Assembly: GCF_900537175.1 (NCBI RefSeq) | Contig: NZ_LS999834.1 | Location: 561,406 to 625,405, forward strand | Source of the DNA: Lentilitoribacter sp. Alg239-R112 | GTDB lineage: Bacteria; Pseudomonadota; Alphaproteobacteria; Rhizobiales; Rhizobiaceae | DNA length: 64,000 bases | Direction of reading: 5' to 3' | Translations under genes and position numbers: made by a program | Shown: positions 17,284 to 26,157 of the stretch, one piece after another | How positions within the stretch are numbered: position 1 is the first letter of the stretch | Layout: each line of letters starts with the position of its first letter | Notes under the pieces: generated by a model | What the model was told of the DNA's origin: nothing | What the model saw: only the letters and a program-made list of their open reading frames with translations | Databases searched by the model: none

Positions 17284-18000
17284 ATGACCAACTTAGAAGA
17301 ATATGGAGAAGTATTCTCGGCTTTGAGACAAACAACACCACACTGGCATGCCTATACACGGCATGCTTTTGTGCGCGGTTTGGGTGATGGATCATTACCA
17401 AAAGAATCATTTTACCACTATCTCAAACAGGATTATGTGTTTCTCATTCACTTTTCGCGCGCATGGGCTTTAGCTGTTGCAAAGGCTGGTACTTTGGATG
17501 AGATCAAGGCATGTGCAAGCACCGTCAACGGACTTGCAAATGGCGAAATGCAGTATCACGTCGAGACATGCGGCAAACTTGGCATTCCCGAAGATGAATT
17601 GTTTAAAACCGTCGAGGCTAACGAAAACCTTGCTTATACACGCTTTGTTTTAGAAGCAGGTTATTCTGGAGATTTTGTGTCGCTCTTGGCAACACTTGCA
17701 CCATGCGTATTTGGGTATGGTGAGATTGGACTAATGCTGGCAGATGATAAAACATCTGACACCTATCAGGATTGGATTGAAACCTATGCCGGCAAAGATT
17801 ACCAGGATGTTTGTATCAATGCTGGCCAACTTTTAGATCAAGCCGTTATCAATCGTTTTGGCAAAAACTACACACAATTGCCGATCTGGAACAAACTGAT
17901 TTCTCAGTTTAATATCGCTACGCGCCTTGAAGTCGATTTCTGGAACATGGGCCTTCGTGGCCCTTGTGCTAACCCAATCGCCGAACCAAATGGCACTTAG
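17284..18000 (+). CDS. tenA: Aminopyrimidine aminohydrolase / thiaminase II (TenA)
   Basis: An all-helical TenA-family hydrolase of 238 aa that releases HMP from aminopyrimidine breakdown products of thiamin. The nucleophile is Cys141 in APCVFGYGEIG, and a C-terminal acidic residue, Glu216 in EVDFWNMGL, matches the family's catalytic glutamate. The N-terminal PHWHAYTRHAFV and YLKQDYVFLIHF are also typical. It begins 5 bases after thiY and ends 2 bases before thiZ. Placement between the importer genes supports a salvage role: take up degraded thiamin, hydrolyse it, and hand HMP to ThiD. Confidence 0.93.
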   Translation: MTNLEEYGEVFSALRQTTPHWHAYTRHAFVRGLGDGSLPKESFYHYLKQDYVFLIHFSRAWALAVAKAGTLDEIKACASTVNGLANGEMQYHVETCGKLGIPEDELFKTVEANENLAYTRFVLEAGYSGDFVSLLATLAPCVFGYGEIGLMLADDKTSDTYQDWIETYAGKDYQDVCINAGQLLDQAVINRFGKNYTQLPIWNKLISQFNIATRLEVDFWNMGLRGPCANPIAEPNGT

Positions 18001-18002
18001 AT

Positions 18003-18731
18003 ATGACAACAGCACCCAACATATCTGTTAAAGGAACGGCTCTAATTGGTGATCGGGTGCTGTTTGAAAACCTGCATGTGGATATTCAGTCAGGCAAAAC
18101 CACATGCCTGCTTGGCGCATCGGGCGTTGGTAAATCTACTATACTCCGCCTGATAGCCAACCTTGATACTGGCGCGGACTTCAGCGGAGAAGTGAGAGCA
18201 TCTGATGGCAAGAGCCTTGAGAGCCGCATCGGTTATATGGCACAAGGAAGCGAACTCTTTCCGTGGCTTTCTGTTCTTGATAACGTTTTGCTCGGCGCAC
18301 GGTTGCGGGGGGAAGGTGCCGACAAAATGGCTGCTCTATCCATCATCGAAAAAGTTGGCCTAAGTGATCATCTAAAAAAGAAGCCATCTCAAATGTCAGG
18401 AGGCGAACGACAACGAATTGCGTTGGCACGAACCTTAATGGAGGACCGACCAATCATATTACTGGATGAGCCATTTTCTGCGCTGGATGCTAAAACACGC
18501 AGTGAAATGCAAGAGCTTGCTGGCAACCTTCTTGCGGGTCGCACTGTTCTGCTCGTCACGCATGACCCCGCGGAAGCTGCGCGGTTAGGCCATGCTATCT
18601 ACTTGCTCACTGAACAAGGCATTACAAATGTTGATGTGCCCGCATCTCATCCGGTTCGGGAAATTGACGATGAGGCAACGCTTCATTGCCAAGGCCAACT
18701 GTATCGTCTGCTCAGAGGAACGCCATCATGA
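18003..18731 (+). CDS. thiZ: HMP ABC transporter, ATP-binding protein
   Basis: Cytoplasmic ATPase of the ThiXYZ importer. Walker A is GASGVGKST (about residues 38-46), the Q-loop lies near MAQGSELFPW, the ABC signature reads MSGGERQRIALAR, Walker B is IILLDEPFSALD and the switch His is in LLVTHDPAEAARL. Length 242 aa is normal for a nitrate/sulfonate/taurine-type ATPase. The gene starts 2 bases after tenA and its TGA overlaps the thiX ATG by 4 bases. Confidence 0.92.
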   Translation: MTTAPNISVKGTALIGDRVLFENLHVDIQSGKTTCLLGASGVGKSTILRLIANLDTGADFSGEVRASDGKSLESRIGYMAQGSELFPWLSVLDNVLLGARLRGEGADKMAALSIIEKVGLSDHLKKKPSQMSGGERQRIALARTLMEDRPIILLDEPFSALDAKTRSEMQELAGNLLAGRTVLLVTHDPAEAARLGHAIYLLTEQGITNVDVPASHPVREIDDEATLHCQGQLYRLLRGTPS

Positions 18732-19477
18732 GGAGGGTTTTCAACGCAATAGGTGCGACACTCCTTGCACTTACACTCTGGCAAATCATAGTCAGTATTT
18801 TTGACTTGCCAAAGTTTATTCTACCTGGCCCACTCCTTGTTGCTGAAACGATGTGGAAGAGCCGAGTTGTTATTGGCGAGAATGCACTTGTGACAATCAG
18901 CGAAGTTCTGGTCGGGCTTGCGCTTGGCTCGGCGCTCGGTATTTTGACAGCAATTAATCTCGCTACATCGCCTTTTGCGCGTGCATTCGTCCGCCCTATA
19001 CTTGTGTTCTCACAAGCAGTACCTGTGTTTGCACTTGCACCAATTCTCACACTTTGGCTTGGTTATGGTGTTTGGTCAAAAATCTTCATGACGATCTTAA
19101 TCATCTATTTCCCGGTTGCTTCTGCATTTTATGACGGGTTAACCCGCACACCGCAGGCCTATCTGGATTTGGCCAAGGTTATGGGTGCCAGCAAATCTCG
19201 TATTATGTGGCGCGTTCGTTTCCCATCAGCTTTACCGTCATTAGGATCAGGACTTCGATTAGCGGCAGTATATGCTCCGATTGGCGCGGTAATCGGAGAA
19301 TGGGTCGGTGCATCCAAAGGTCTGGGCTACTTAATGTTACTTGCCAATGGCCGCGCAAAAATCGATCTGATGTTTGCTGCACTTTTTGTATTGGCAATTT
19401 TTACGGTTATCTTGCATAGCGCGGTTGACCGTCTCGCAACACGCATGACCGATAATAGAACATCCCGCATTCCATAA
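18728..19477 (+). CDS. thiX: HMP ABC transporter, permease
   Basis: Inner-membrane permease with about six hydrophobic helices and the BPD/EAA coupling motif in GASKSRIMWRVRFPSALP followed by GLRLAAVYAPIGAVIGEW. I start it at ATG 18728, in the ATGA overlap with thiZ; the longer open frame reaching 18686 lies inside thiZ. Length 249 aa. It is the last gene of the TPP-riboswitch operon, and an 11-bp perfect inverted repeat spans its stop codon. Confidence 0.92.
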   Translation: MRRVFNAIGATLLALTLWQIIVSIFDLPKFILPGPLLVAETMWKSRVVIGENALVTISEVLVGLALGSALGILTAINLATSPFARAFVRPILVFSQAVPVFALAPILTLWLGYGVWSKIFMTILIIYFPVASAFYDGLTRTPQAYLDLAKVMGASKSRIMWRVRFPSALPSLGSGLRLAAVYAPIGAVIGEWVGASKGLGYLMLLANGRAKIDLMFAALFVLAIFTVILHSAVDRLATRMTDNRTSRIP

Positions 19478-19494
19478 GAACAAAATGCGGGATG
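19461..19494. terminator. Inverted repeat at the end of the thiamin operon
   Basis: CATCCCGCATT (19461-19471) and AATGCGGGATG (19484-19494) form a perfect 11-bp stem with a 12-base loop, overlapping the thiX stop. There is no following T run, so termination may need Rho or the stem may protect the 3' end. It lies between convergent thiX and ggt. Confidence 0.6.
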
Positions 19495-19509
19495 GACAGA
19501 TCAGATTAA

Positions 19510-21267
19510 TTACTCACCGATAACTATACCCTCACGACGTGGATCGGCTCCGCCTTCAAGACCGTCAGGTGTGATAGCGATGGCATGAATGCCTGATGTT
19601 AATGCGCGCACATTTGTTTTAAAACCAAGATCGGTCAAAGCACCCTCAAGCTCAGTTGCCTTTGTACCATCTTCAAGATCATAAGTTCCAAAACGATTGA
19701 CCAGATGCGGCAGGCTTATTGCCTGTTGAACATCCATGCCCCAATCCATATGTGCGATAATTGTTTTCGCTACATATCCAATAATCCGGCTACCACCTGG
19801 TGAACCCACAACCAGCACAGGCTTACCGTCTTTCATCACAATTGTCGGCGACATGGATGAACGAGGTCGCTTACCTGGTTCGACACGGTTGGCAATTGGC
19901 ACACCATCTTTATGGCTACGAAACGAGAAATCCGTCAACTCGTTATTCAGCAAATAACCACCTGGTGCCATTAACCGAGATCCAAACCCATTTTCAATTG
20001 TTGTTGTCATAGACAGTGCATTCCCCTCGCCATCAACAATTGAAATATGAGATGTCGAAGGCAATTCGATAGCTTCATCATCAGCTAACAGCAGCGCATG
20101 GTCAAATGGAGGGTTCCCTGGTGAAACGCTCTCAAGCGCCTTGTCACCCATCAGTAATTTCGCTCGCTCTGCAAGATAACCAGCATCCACTAACCCGTTT
20201 GTTGGCATCGGAACAAAATCACTGTCGGCCATATAACGACCTCGGTCGGAGAAGGCCAAGCGCGACGCATCGCCGATTAAACGCCAACTCTCAGGGTTGT
20301 CGGCTCCGAGTGCTTTTAGGTCAGATCCGTTAAGCATTCCTAATATTTGCCCAACAGTTAATGCACCAGAAGATGGCGGACCCATTCCACAAACATCATG
20401 CTCACGGTAAGATGCACAAACTGCATCTCGTTGTTTGACCTTGTAAAGTGCAAGATCTTCCAACGCTAAAACACCCGGATTTACCGATACATTTTGAACT
20501 GTGTCGACAATACCCTTTGCATTGCCACCAGTGTAAAAACTCTCTACTCCCTTTGTAGCAAGATTACGCAAGGTCTCAGCATAGGCTGCATTTTCGAGAA
20601 TATCTCCTTCTGCGATGGCTACGCCACTGGGCAGAAAATAATCGGCCGTTGCTTTAAATTTACTGAGGCGTTCAGCATCACCTGCCACAAGTCCAGCAAG
20701 ACGCGGCGATACAACAAAACCTTCATCCGCTAACTTAACAGCATCGGAGAATAATCCATTCCAATCAGATTTGCCCCAAAGCTCATGTGCCTTTGCCATG
20801 AGAGCAGGTGTTCCGGGTGTACCAACAGAACGGCCACCGACAACAGCATCCCAAAATTTAAGCGGCTCGCCATCTGCTTTTTGAAATAAACGCGGGTTCG
20901 CGGCCATTGGTGCTGTTTCACGTCCATCAAGCGTTGTCAGCTCCCCACTTTTAGCGTCAAACCAAACAAGAAATGCTCCGCCACCAAGACCAGAACTTTG
21001 TGGCTCGACCAAGCCGAGCACAGCCTGTGCAGCAACCATCGCATCTGCTGCACTGCCACCGGATGCCAAAATTTTTGCACCCGCTTCAACGGCATGTGGA
21101 TTAGCAGCCGAAATCATCCATTTTTTGGAGGTAACGACTTTGCCTTCTTCTTTCGCCATTTTGCCGCTGGCAATTTCAGGCGCAATTGCATCAGCTGCCT
21201 GTTGCGAAAAAGCTGACGACCCCAGACATGTTGCAAAAAGAAGAGATAGTGATATTGATTTTAACAT
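19510..21267 (-). CDS. ggt: Gamma-glutamyltranspeptidase
   Basis: A secreted N-terminal-nucleophile hydrolase that cleaves gamma-glutamyl bonds, chiefly of glutathione, in the periplasm. A signal peptide covers about residues 1-21 (ending SSAFSQ). The precursor should self-cleave before Thr405 in PSTSHISIVD, giving the large and small subunits. The small subunit shows NELTDFSF, PGKRPRSSMSPTIV and GSPGGSRII, typical of GGT. Length 585 aa is normal. It is convergent with the thiamin operon and about 110 bases downstream of the BTLCP gene on the same strand. Confidence 0.94.
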   Translation of the reverse strand: MLKSISLSLLFATCLGSSAFSQQAADAIAPEIASGKMAKEEGKVVTSKKWMISAANPHAVEAGAKILASGGSAADAMVAAQAVLGLVEPQSSGLGGGAFLVWFDAKSGELTTLDGRETAPMAANPRLFQKADGEPLKFWDAVVGGRSVGTPGTPALMAKAHELWGKSDWNGLFSDAVKLADEGFVVSPRLAGLVAGDAERLSKFKATADYFLPSGVAIAEGDILENAAYAETLRNLATKGVESFYTGGNAKGIVDTVQNVSVNPGVLALEDLALYKVKQRDAVCASYREHDVCGMGPPSSGALTVGQILGMLNGSDLKALGADNPESWRLIGDASRLAFSDRGRYMADSDFVPMPTNGLVDAGYLAERAKLLMGDKALESVSPGNPPFDHALLLADDEAIELPSTSHISIVDGEGNALSMTTTIENGFGSRLMAPGGYLLNNELTDFSFRSHKDGVPIANRVEPGKRPRSSMSPTIVMKDGKPVLVVGSPGGSRIIGYVAKTIIAHMDWGMDVQQAISLPHLVNRFGTYDLEDGTKATELEGALTDLGFKTNVRALTSGIHAIAITPDGLEGGADPRREGIVIGE

Positions 21268-21379
21268 TTACTTACTCCCGTTTATAATATGAGAGCAGCT
21301 TACAAAGCCAGATTAACTAGTCAATCTAGTAGAACACTGGCTTGACATCACAAAATTTTACAATGTGTGGTACTTCCAA

Positions 21380-21991
21380 CTAGTTCACAGAACCGACAAT
21401 AAGCGGTGAACTATTCTCAATATTCACCCAACGGCCTGTATGATAGGAAGCTTGACGCTTGAGATATTGATAAGGTGTATCTCTCCAGTTTTTGACATCT
21501 CTTGCAAGATTATCAAGAACAAAATCACCCTTTGATGTTCGCAATGTTAACACAGCATGGCCTTCGCCATTTGGACGACGGACAACCGTGATCAATAGAT
21601 CCGATGGTGAGAACCCGTTTTCAATCAACATCTGTCGTTTGAGCAAAACAAAATCTTCACAGTCGCCAGCAAGACCGGGATAAGACCACATCTCTTCCTG
21701 TCCATGCAGCTCCCAATCAGTTAATGGCTCGACATTGTTATTGACCAGACTGTTGATTTTACGAACGATATCCCAGCCATAATCTGTCACTTTCGGGGCA
21801 TTCTTCCGGGGAGATCTTACACTACACTCATCGGAAAACTGCTTACAAAATTCATAATGCCCAATAGGCTGAGATGTGACAGAACCTGTAATCATCGCTA
21901 CGCCAGCATGTTCGGCTACGGCAATTGAACTTGTCCAACCAACGACTGCAGATGCAACAATACACAAAAATACACCGCTCTTGCGAAGCAT
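21380..21991 (-). CDS. Transglutaminase-like cysteine peptidase (BTLCP)
   Basis: A 203-residue exported protein of the bacterial transglutaminase-like cysteine proteinase family (PF06035). A signal peptide covers about residues 1-26. The predicted Cys-His-Asp triad is in GDCEDFVLLK, GEGHAVLTL and FVLDNL, in the right order. The segment TDWELHGQEEMWSYP is typical of the rhizobial members. Substrates are not known for most of the family; some act on periplasmic surface-adhesion regulators (LapG) but no LapD partner is visible here. It is transcribed toward ggt with about 110 bases between. Confidence 0.9.
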   Translation of the reverse strand: MLRKSGVFLCIVASAVVGWTSSIAVAEHAGVAMITGSVTSQPIGHYEFCKQFSDECSVRSPRKNAPKVTDYGWDIVRKINSLVNNNVEPLTDWELHGQEEMWSYPGLAGDCEDFVLLKRQMLIENGFSPSDLLITVVRRPNGEGHAVLTLRTSKGDFVLDNLARDVKNWRDTPYQYLKRQASYHTGRWVNIENSSPLIVGSVN

Positions 21992-22100
21992 AATTCACCC
22001 CTTGTAATAGTTAACAAAGAGTAAACGTTTTTTGGGTTAAAGAGTCAATCTCGTGATTTGGCTTTTGAAATTCATGGTTAAGATCGCAAGAGATACATAA

Positions 22101-22904
22101 TCATTCCAACATTCCATCAAGACTTTGAAGAATTTTGACAATGTCTTTTTCACGCGAAAGTCTATGATCACCATCTCTGATTAAAGTTATCGTCACATCA
22201 TCTGCCGAAAGGTGTTCCATTAGGCGCATTGCGTGCTGCCAAGGTACATCGGGATCTTCCATACCCTGGATGATGTGAACCTGCACACCTAACTGTAAAA
22301 TGCCTTTCATAACAAGGTTTTGTGCACCATCATCGAAAAGTTTTTTGGTAAAAATATTTGGATCAGGCCCATAAGGTGTCGGGACCTCAAAATAGCCTTG
22401 GCTTTCAAGTGCTGCTTTTTCATTATCAGTTAGTTTCGGCTCATAAAGTTCCTTTGTAAAATCTGGCGCGGGCGCAAGAAGTAAGAGCCCGTGAACGCGA
22501 TCAGATTGCCCCATCTTTTGCAGCTCCTGAACCATCCGTAATGCAATCCAACCACCCATGGATGAGCCGACAAGAATTTGCGGCCCTTCAGTAAATTTTT
22601 GAAACACTTCGAGACTTTCCTCGAGCCAACGTGAAATTGTGCCATCAACAAATTCACCACCAGATTGGCCGTGACCAGAATAATCATGTCGCGTGCAAGC
22701 TAGATCAAGCTTGGCAGCATGATCATCGATTGCGATAGCTTTTGAACCTTCCATATCAGAACGGTATCCACCCAGCCAAACAAACCCCTGAGCGCCTTGT
22801 CGCGATGTATTTCCACCCCTGTGGCAAACCGCTATCTGCCTTGCATGACTGCCTTCACCCACGCAAATGTACTCGCTCGGGACTTTGTCGTTATTATCGG
22901 TCAT
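22101..22904 (-). CDS. Alpha/beta hydrolase
   Basis: A 267-residue serine hydrolase of the alpha/beta fold, closest in appearance to ABHD10/serine aminopeptidase-like proteins. Visible are the oxyanion region WLGGYRSDMEGSKA, GHGQSGG, the nucleophile elbow GSSMGG with Ser115, LLLAPAPDF, an acidic residue in GMEDPDVPW and the catalytic His in GDHRLS. There is no signal peptide, so it is cytoplasmic. I prefer the ATG at 22904, preceded by GAGAGTGAGA, over one 16 codons upstream. It diverges from infC. The substrate cannot be told from sequence. Confidence 0.8.
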   Translation of the reverse strand: MTDNNDKVPSEYICVGEGSHARQIAVCHRGGNTSRQGAQGFVWLGGYRSDMEGSKAIAIDDHAAKLDLACTRHDYSGHGQSGGEFVDGTISRWLEESLEVFQKFTEGPQILVGSSMGGWIALRMVQELQKMGQSDRVHGLLLLAPAPDFTKELYEPKLTDNEKAALESQGYFEVPTPYGPDPNIFTKKLFDDGAQNLVMKGILQLGVQVHIIQGMEDPDVPWQHAMRLMEHLSADDVTITLIRDGDHRLSREKDIVKILQSLDGMLE

Positions 22905-23089
22905 TATCTCACTCTCGAAATCCGCATTTTTCAATAAATCTTTAATTATCAAAACAGATTCGCTTATGCCATGAAACTAAGTGATTTTTTATAAAAAGCA
23001 TGCTATTGACAAATAGAAATGAAACGCACATTGCTCAGTTGATGAGATGTGCGGCATTTCACGTGTTTAATAATATGGAGATAAGTACC

Positions 23090-23626
23090 ATTCGCAGACC
23101 ACAAAGAGCAACGGCTCCAACAAAAGGCGGCCCTCGCGCAAACCTAGATATCGAAGCATCCCACATCCAACTTATCGACGCTGAAGGTGAAAACCACGGC
23201 GTAGTACCTATCGAGCAAGCAAGAGACATGGCCAATGAAGCTGGCTTGGACCTTGTTGAAATTGCTTCAAAGGGCGATAACCCTGTTTGTAAGATTACCG
23301 ATCTTGGCAAAATGAAATACCAGTCGCAGAAAAAAGCTGCCGAGGCCCGCAAGAAGCAAAAGACGATCGAAGTTAAAGAGATCAAGATGCGCCCTAATAT
23401 CGATACGCATGATTACGATGTGAAAATGCGCGCGATCAACAAATTTTTCGATAATGGCGATAAAGTAAAAGTAACATTACGTTTCCGTGGGCGTGAAATG
23501 GCGCATATGGAACTTGGTATGAAGCTTTTGCAAAAGGTCAAAGAAGAGACTGCAAATATTGCGAAAGTTGAGGCAGAGCCGAAACTTGAAGGCCGCCAGA
23601 TGATGATGGTGCTTTCTCCTAAGTAA
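23090..23626 (+). CDS. infC: Translation initiation factor IF-3 (apparent AUU start)
   Basis: Binds the 30S subunit, blocks subunit joining and checks start-codon fidelity. The N-domain ([20 protein letters not shown], then [13 protein letters not shown]) is followed by the lysine-rich linker and the C-domain ([17 protein letters not shown], then [13 protein letters not shown]). The family start aligns with an ATT at 23090, giving IRRPQRA; GGAG at 23077-23080 is 9 bases upstream. The alternative ATG at 23075 overlaps that ribosome binding site. A rare AUU start is the known basis of IF-3 self-control in E. coli. Product 178 aa. Confidence 0.92.
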   Translation: MRRPQRATAPTKGGPRANLDIEASHIQLIDAEGENHGVVPIEQARDMANEAGLDLVEIASKGDNPVCKITDLGKMKYQSQKKAAEARKKQKTIEVKEIKMRPNIDTHDYDVKMRAINKFFDNGDKVKVTLRFRGREMAHMELGMKLLQKVKEETANIAKVEAEPKLEGRQMMMVLSPK

Positions 23627-23732
23627 AGTCTATGGTCGCACAGGACGGTTTGATATAAAATCACATATCTTGTTTCTATTTGATGTGTGGTTTTACTTGC
23701 AATTCATCAAATTTGCGCCTATACGAAGTCAT

Positions 23733-23768
23733 CCCGTTCCGGCAGGGCATGCCGTGTTCGGGTTTTTT
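23733..23768 (+). terminator. Terminator/attenuator between infC and rpmI
   Basis: CCCG (23733-23736) and CGGCA pair with TGCCG and CGGG (23759-23762) across a small internal loop, followed by six T residues (23763-23768). It lies in the 198-base gap between infC and rpmI, so it could end infC messages or act as an attenuator in front of the L35/L20 genes. Confidence 0.65.
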
Positions 23769-23824
23769 ATGTTTTTAACAATTCAGCGGTTCATTTGAAT
23801 TCGCCCTAATAAGAGGAAAATGAA

Positions 23825-24025
23825 ATGCCCAAGATGAAGACAAAATCTTCTGCCAAAAAACGGTTTAAAGTAACTGGTACTGGCAAAATCGTGGCTGCTG
23901 CGGCTGGTAAACAGCACGGCATGATCAAACGCTCCAACAAATTTCTTCGCAATGCACGCGGTACAATGGTTCTTTCTGAGCCAGACGCGAAAATTGTGAA
24001 AAAGTTTATTCCAAACGGTCTTTAA
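23825..24025 (+). CDS. rpmI: 50S ribosomal protein L35
   Basis: A small basic ribosomal protein of 66 aa. It opens [15 protein letters not shown] and contains [19 protein letters not shown], the standard L35 pattern. AGAGG precedes the ATG. It lies in the conserved infC-rpmI-rplT-pheST block, 34 bases before rplT. Confidence 0.97.
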   Translation: MPKMKTKSSAKKRFKVTGTGKIVAAAAGKQHGMIKRSNKFLRNARGTMVLSEPDAKIVKKFIPNGL

Positions 24026-24059
24026 GACCCGACGGCCATTCATCTAAGGAGTATATCAT

Positions 24060-24461
24060 ATGTCACGTGTAAAACGCGGTGTAACCGCTCACGCCAAACA
24101 CAAAAAAGTTCTAAAAAAAGCAAAAGGCTTTTATGGTCGTCGTAAGAATACGATCCGCACGGCAAAAGCTGCTGTCGATAAGTCTATGCAATATGCATAT
24201 CGCGATCGTAAAGCTCGTAAGCGCGATTTCCGTTCACTTTGGATTCAGCGTATCAACGCTGCTGTTCGTGAACACGGCCTAACATATGGTCGTTTCATCG
24301 ACGGTCTGAACAAAGCTGGCATCGAAGTCGATCGTAAAGTTTTGTCCGATATGGCTATTCATGAAGCAGAAGCATTCGGCGCGCTTGTCGTTGCCGCGAA
24401 AGAAGCTCTTGCTTACTTGAAAGACACAACACCCAATGCTTTTGAAAGCGCTGTTAAGTAA
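24060..24461 (+). CDS. rplT: 50S ribosomal protein L20
   Basis: Ribosome-assembly protein of 133 aa, with [19 protein letters not shown] at the N-terminus, then [32 protein letters not shown] and the RNA-binding C-domain around [14 protein letters not shown] precedes the ATG. In enterobacteria L20 represses its own operon by binding the rpmI leader; a leader of about 200 bases with a hairpin is present here. A strong terminator follows at 24496-24531. Confidence 0.97.
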   Translation: MSRVKRGVTAHAKHKKVLKKAKGFYGRRKNTIRTAKAAVDKSMQYAYRDRKARKRDFRSLWIQRINAAVREHGLTYGRFIDGLNKAGIEVDRKVLSDMAIHEAEAFGALVVAAKEALAYLKDTTPNAFESAVK

Positions 24462-24495
24462 GCCAGCGTAATCCTGAATATTGGAATTTTATAGG

Positions 24496-24531
24496 ATCTC
24501 GCGCAGGCTCAGGCTAGCGCGAGATTTTTTT
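24496..24531 (+). terminator. Rho-independent terminator after rplT
   Basis: ATCTCGCGC (24496-24504) pairs perfectly with GCGCGAGAT (24517-24525) around a 12-base loop, followed by a run of T to 24531. It separates rplT from pheS, implying that pheS has its own promoter or is read by partial read-through. Confidence 0.93.
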
Positions 24532-24586
24532 GTTTTAAACGTCATGATGTGATGTGATTTTTATTCACATCAAATGAAGGTGAGCT

Positions 24587-25672
24587 ATGACAAACCTTGT
24601 TGAACTAGAAGAAGATCTTACAAAAGCAATCGCTGATGCTGATGACGAAGCGGCTATTGAGGCTGTTCGCGTTGGCGCGCTCGGCAAAAAGGGTGCAATC
24701 TCTCTACAACTTAAAGGCCTCGGCAAAATGAGCCCGGAAGAGCGCCAAGTTGCAGGACCGCAGATCAACGGATTGAAAGTCCGTATCAATGATCTCATCC
24801 AAGCGCGCAAAACCGAACTGCAAGAAGTTGCAATTATTGCGCGTTTAAAGAACGAAACTCTCGATGTCACCTTACCCGTTCATGCATCCCCCGCCGAGCG
24901 TGGTCGTATCCACCCAATTAGTCAGGTCACAGATGAAATCATAGCCATCTTTTCTGACCTTGGTTTTACTGTGGCAGAGGGTCCCGATGTTGAAACAGAC
25001 TATTATAATTTCACTGCACTGAACTTCCCTGAAGGTCACCCTGCCCGTGAAATGCATGATACATTTTTCTTTGAACCAGATGAAAATGGTGAGCGCAAAG
25101 TTTTGCGCACACACACATCACCTGTGCAAGTGCGCACTATGGAAAAGCAGGAACCGCCTATCCGCATAGTTATTCCAGGTAAGACTTATCGCCAGGATTC
25201 AGATGCAACGCATTCCCCAATGTTCCACCAGCTTGAAGGGCTGGTGATCGACAAGGGTGCCAATATTGCGAACCTGAAATGGACACTCATTGAATTCTGC
25301 AAAACCTTTTTTGAAGTGGATAATGTAGAAATGCGTTTCCGCCCTTCTTACTTCCCTTTCACCGAGCCAAGTCTTGAAGTTGATATTAAGTGCGATCGTT
25401 CAAAACCAGGCGAAGTTAAATTTGGCGAAGGTAATGATTGGATGGAAATTTTGGGATGCGGCATGACCCATCCTAATGTTATTCGTGCCGGCGGCCTTGA
25501 CCCAGATGTCTATCAAGGCTTTGCATGGGGCATGGGGATCGACCGTATCGCTATGCTGAAATATGGCATGCCTGATCTACGCCCATTCTTTGAGGCTGAT
25601 CAACGCTGGATCGATCATTATGGTTTTCGTCCATTGGATCTACCGACACTATTTGGAGGACTTTCATCATGA
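24587..25672 (+). CDS. pheS: Phenylalanyl-tRNA synthetase alpha subunit
   Basis: Catalytic subunit of the (alpha-beta)2 PheRS. The N-terminal coiled-coil tRNA-binding arm (about residues 1-100) is followed by the class II catalytic core: [37 protein letters not shown] (motif 2), [12 protein letters not shown] and motif 3 [13 protein letters not shown]. Length 361 aa is normal. AAGGTGAG precedes the ATG. Its last codons overlap the following small gene by 4 bases (ATGA), so the downstream gene and pheT are coupled to it. Confidence 0.97.
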   Translation: MTNLVELEEDLTKAIADADDEAAIEAVRVGALGKKGAISLQLKGLGKMSPEERQVAGPQINGLKVRINDLIQARKTELQEVAIIARLKNETLDVTLPVHASPAERGRIHPISQVTDEIIAIFSDLGFTVAEGPDVETDYYNFTALNFPEGHPAREMHDTFFFEPDENGERKVLRTHTSPVQVRTMEKQEPPIRIVIPGKTYRQDSDATHSPMFHQLEGLVIDKGANIANLKWTLIEFCKTFFEVDNVEMRFRPSYFPFTEPSLEVDIKCDRSKPGEVKFGEGNDWMEILGCGMTHPNVIRAGGLDPDVYQGFAWGMGIDRIAMLKYGMPDLRPFFEADQRWIDHYGFRPLDLPTLFGGLSS

Positions 25673-26157
25673 CCAGATTTTCAGACGCTGCCTTGTTAAA
25701 GGGTAAGTATGCGAGCATGGCGCTTGAACTCCGAGAAGGAAAACGTGAAGCGCCAAAAGACAATGAATGGCAAGGTGTAGCTTGTGAGAATACAGCTGAA
25801 CGATCCGCTCAGGAAGTCGCAAAACATATCTTCACGTTTCAAAAAACGATGGATCCCAAACAGGAAGTGTTGGAAGTTATTGCTATGTGTCCTGCCGGAC
25901 CAATGAAAGTCATGGCATTGATACCAGGCGAAGGTGATATACTGCGTCTAGATGGTATTCTAACTGATGGAATACCAACATCTGCCGTTATCAATTCATC
26001 ACAACTTGCACTGTCATTTTTGCGTCGCCCGATTTCCAACGATGAGCAAGAAGATGATGGCCTGCAAATTGGCTTCGTGATTTTTGATGAACTCGCAGAA
26101 CGCAAAAAACAGCGCGACAGCGAAAATAGTAATCCTACTTCTGGTGAGGCTTCGTAA
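25669..26157 (+). CDS. Uncharacterised 162-aa protein between pheS and pheT
   Basis: I do not recognise this family. It overlaps pheS by 4 bases and its TAA directly abuts the pheT ATG, so it is clearly part of the same translation unit. The protein is soluble, with no signal or membrane segment. The N-terminus is basic and polar ([17 protein letters not shown]), the middle reads [27 protein letters not shown] and may be a beta-rich fold, and the last 30 residues are charged and probably disordered. Codon use and AT content look like those of its neighbours, which argues against recent transfer. Its position suggests a link with PheRS or translation, but this is inference only. Confidence 0.8.
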   Translation: MTRFSDAALLKGKYASMALELREGKREAPKDNEWQGVACENTAERSAQEVAKHIFTFQKTMDPKQEVLEVIAMCPAGPMKVMALIPGEGDILRLDGILTDGIPTSAVINSSQLALSFLRRPISNDEQEDDGLQIGFVIFDELAERKKQRDSENSNPTSGEAS

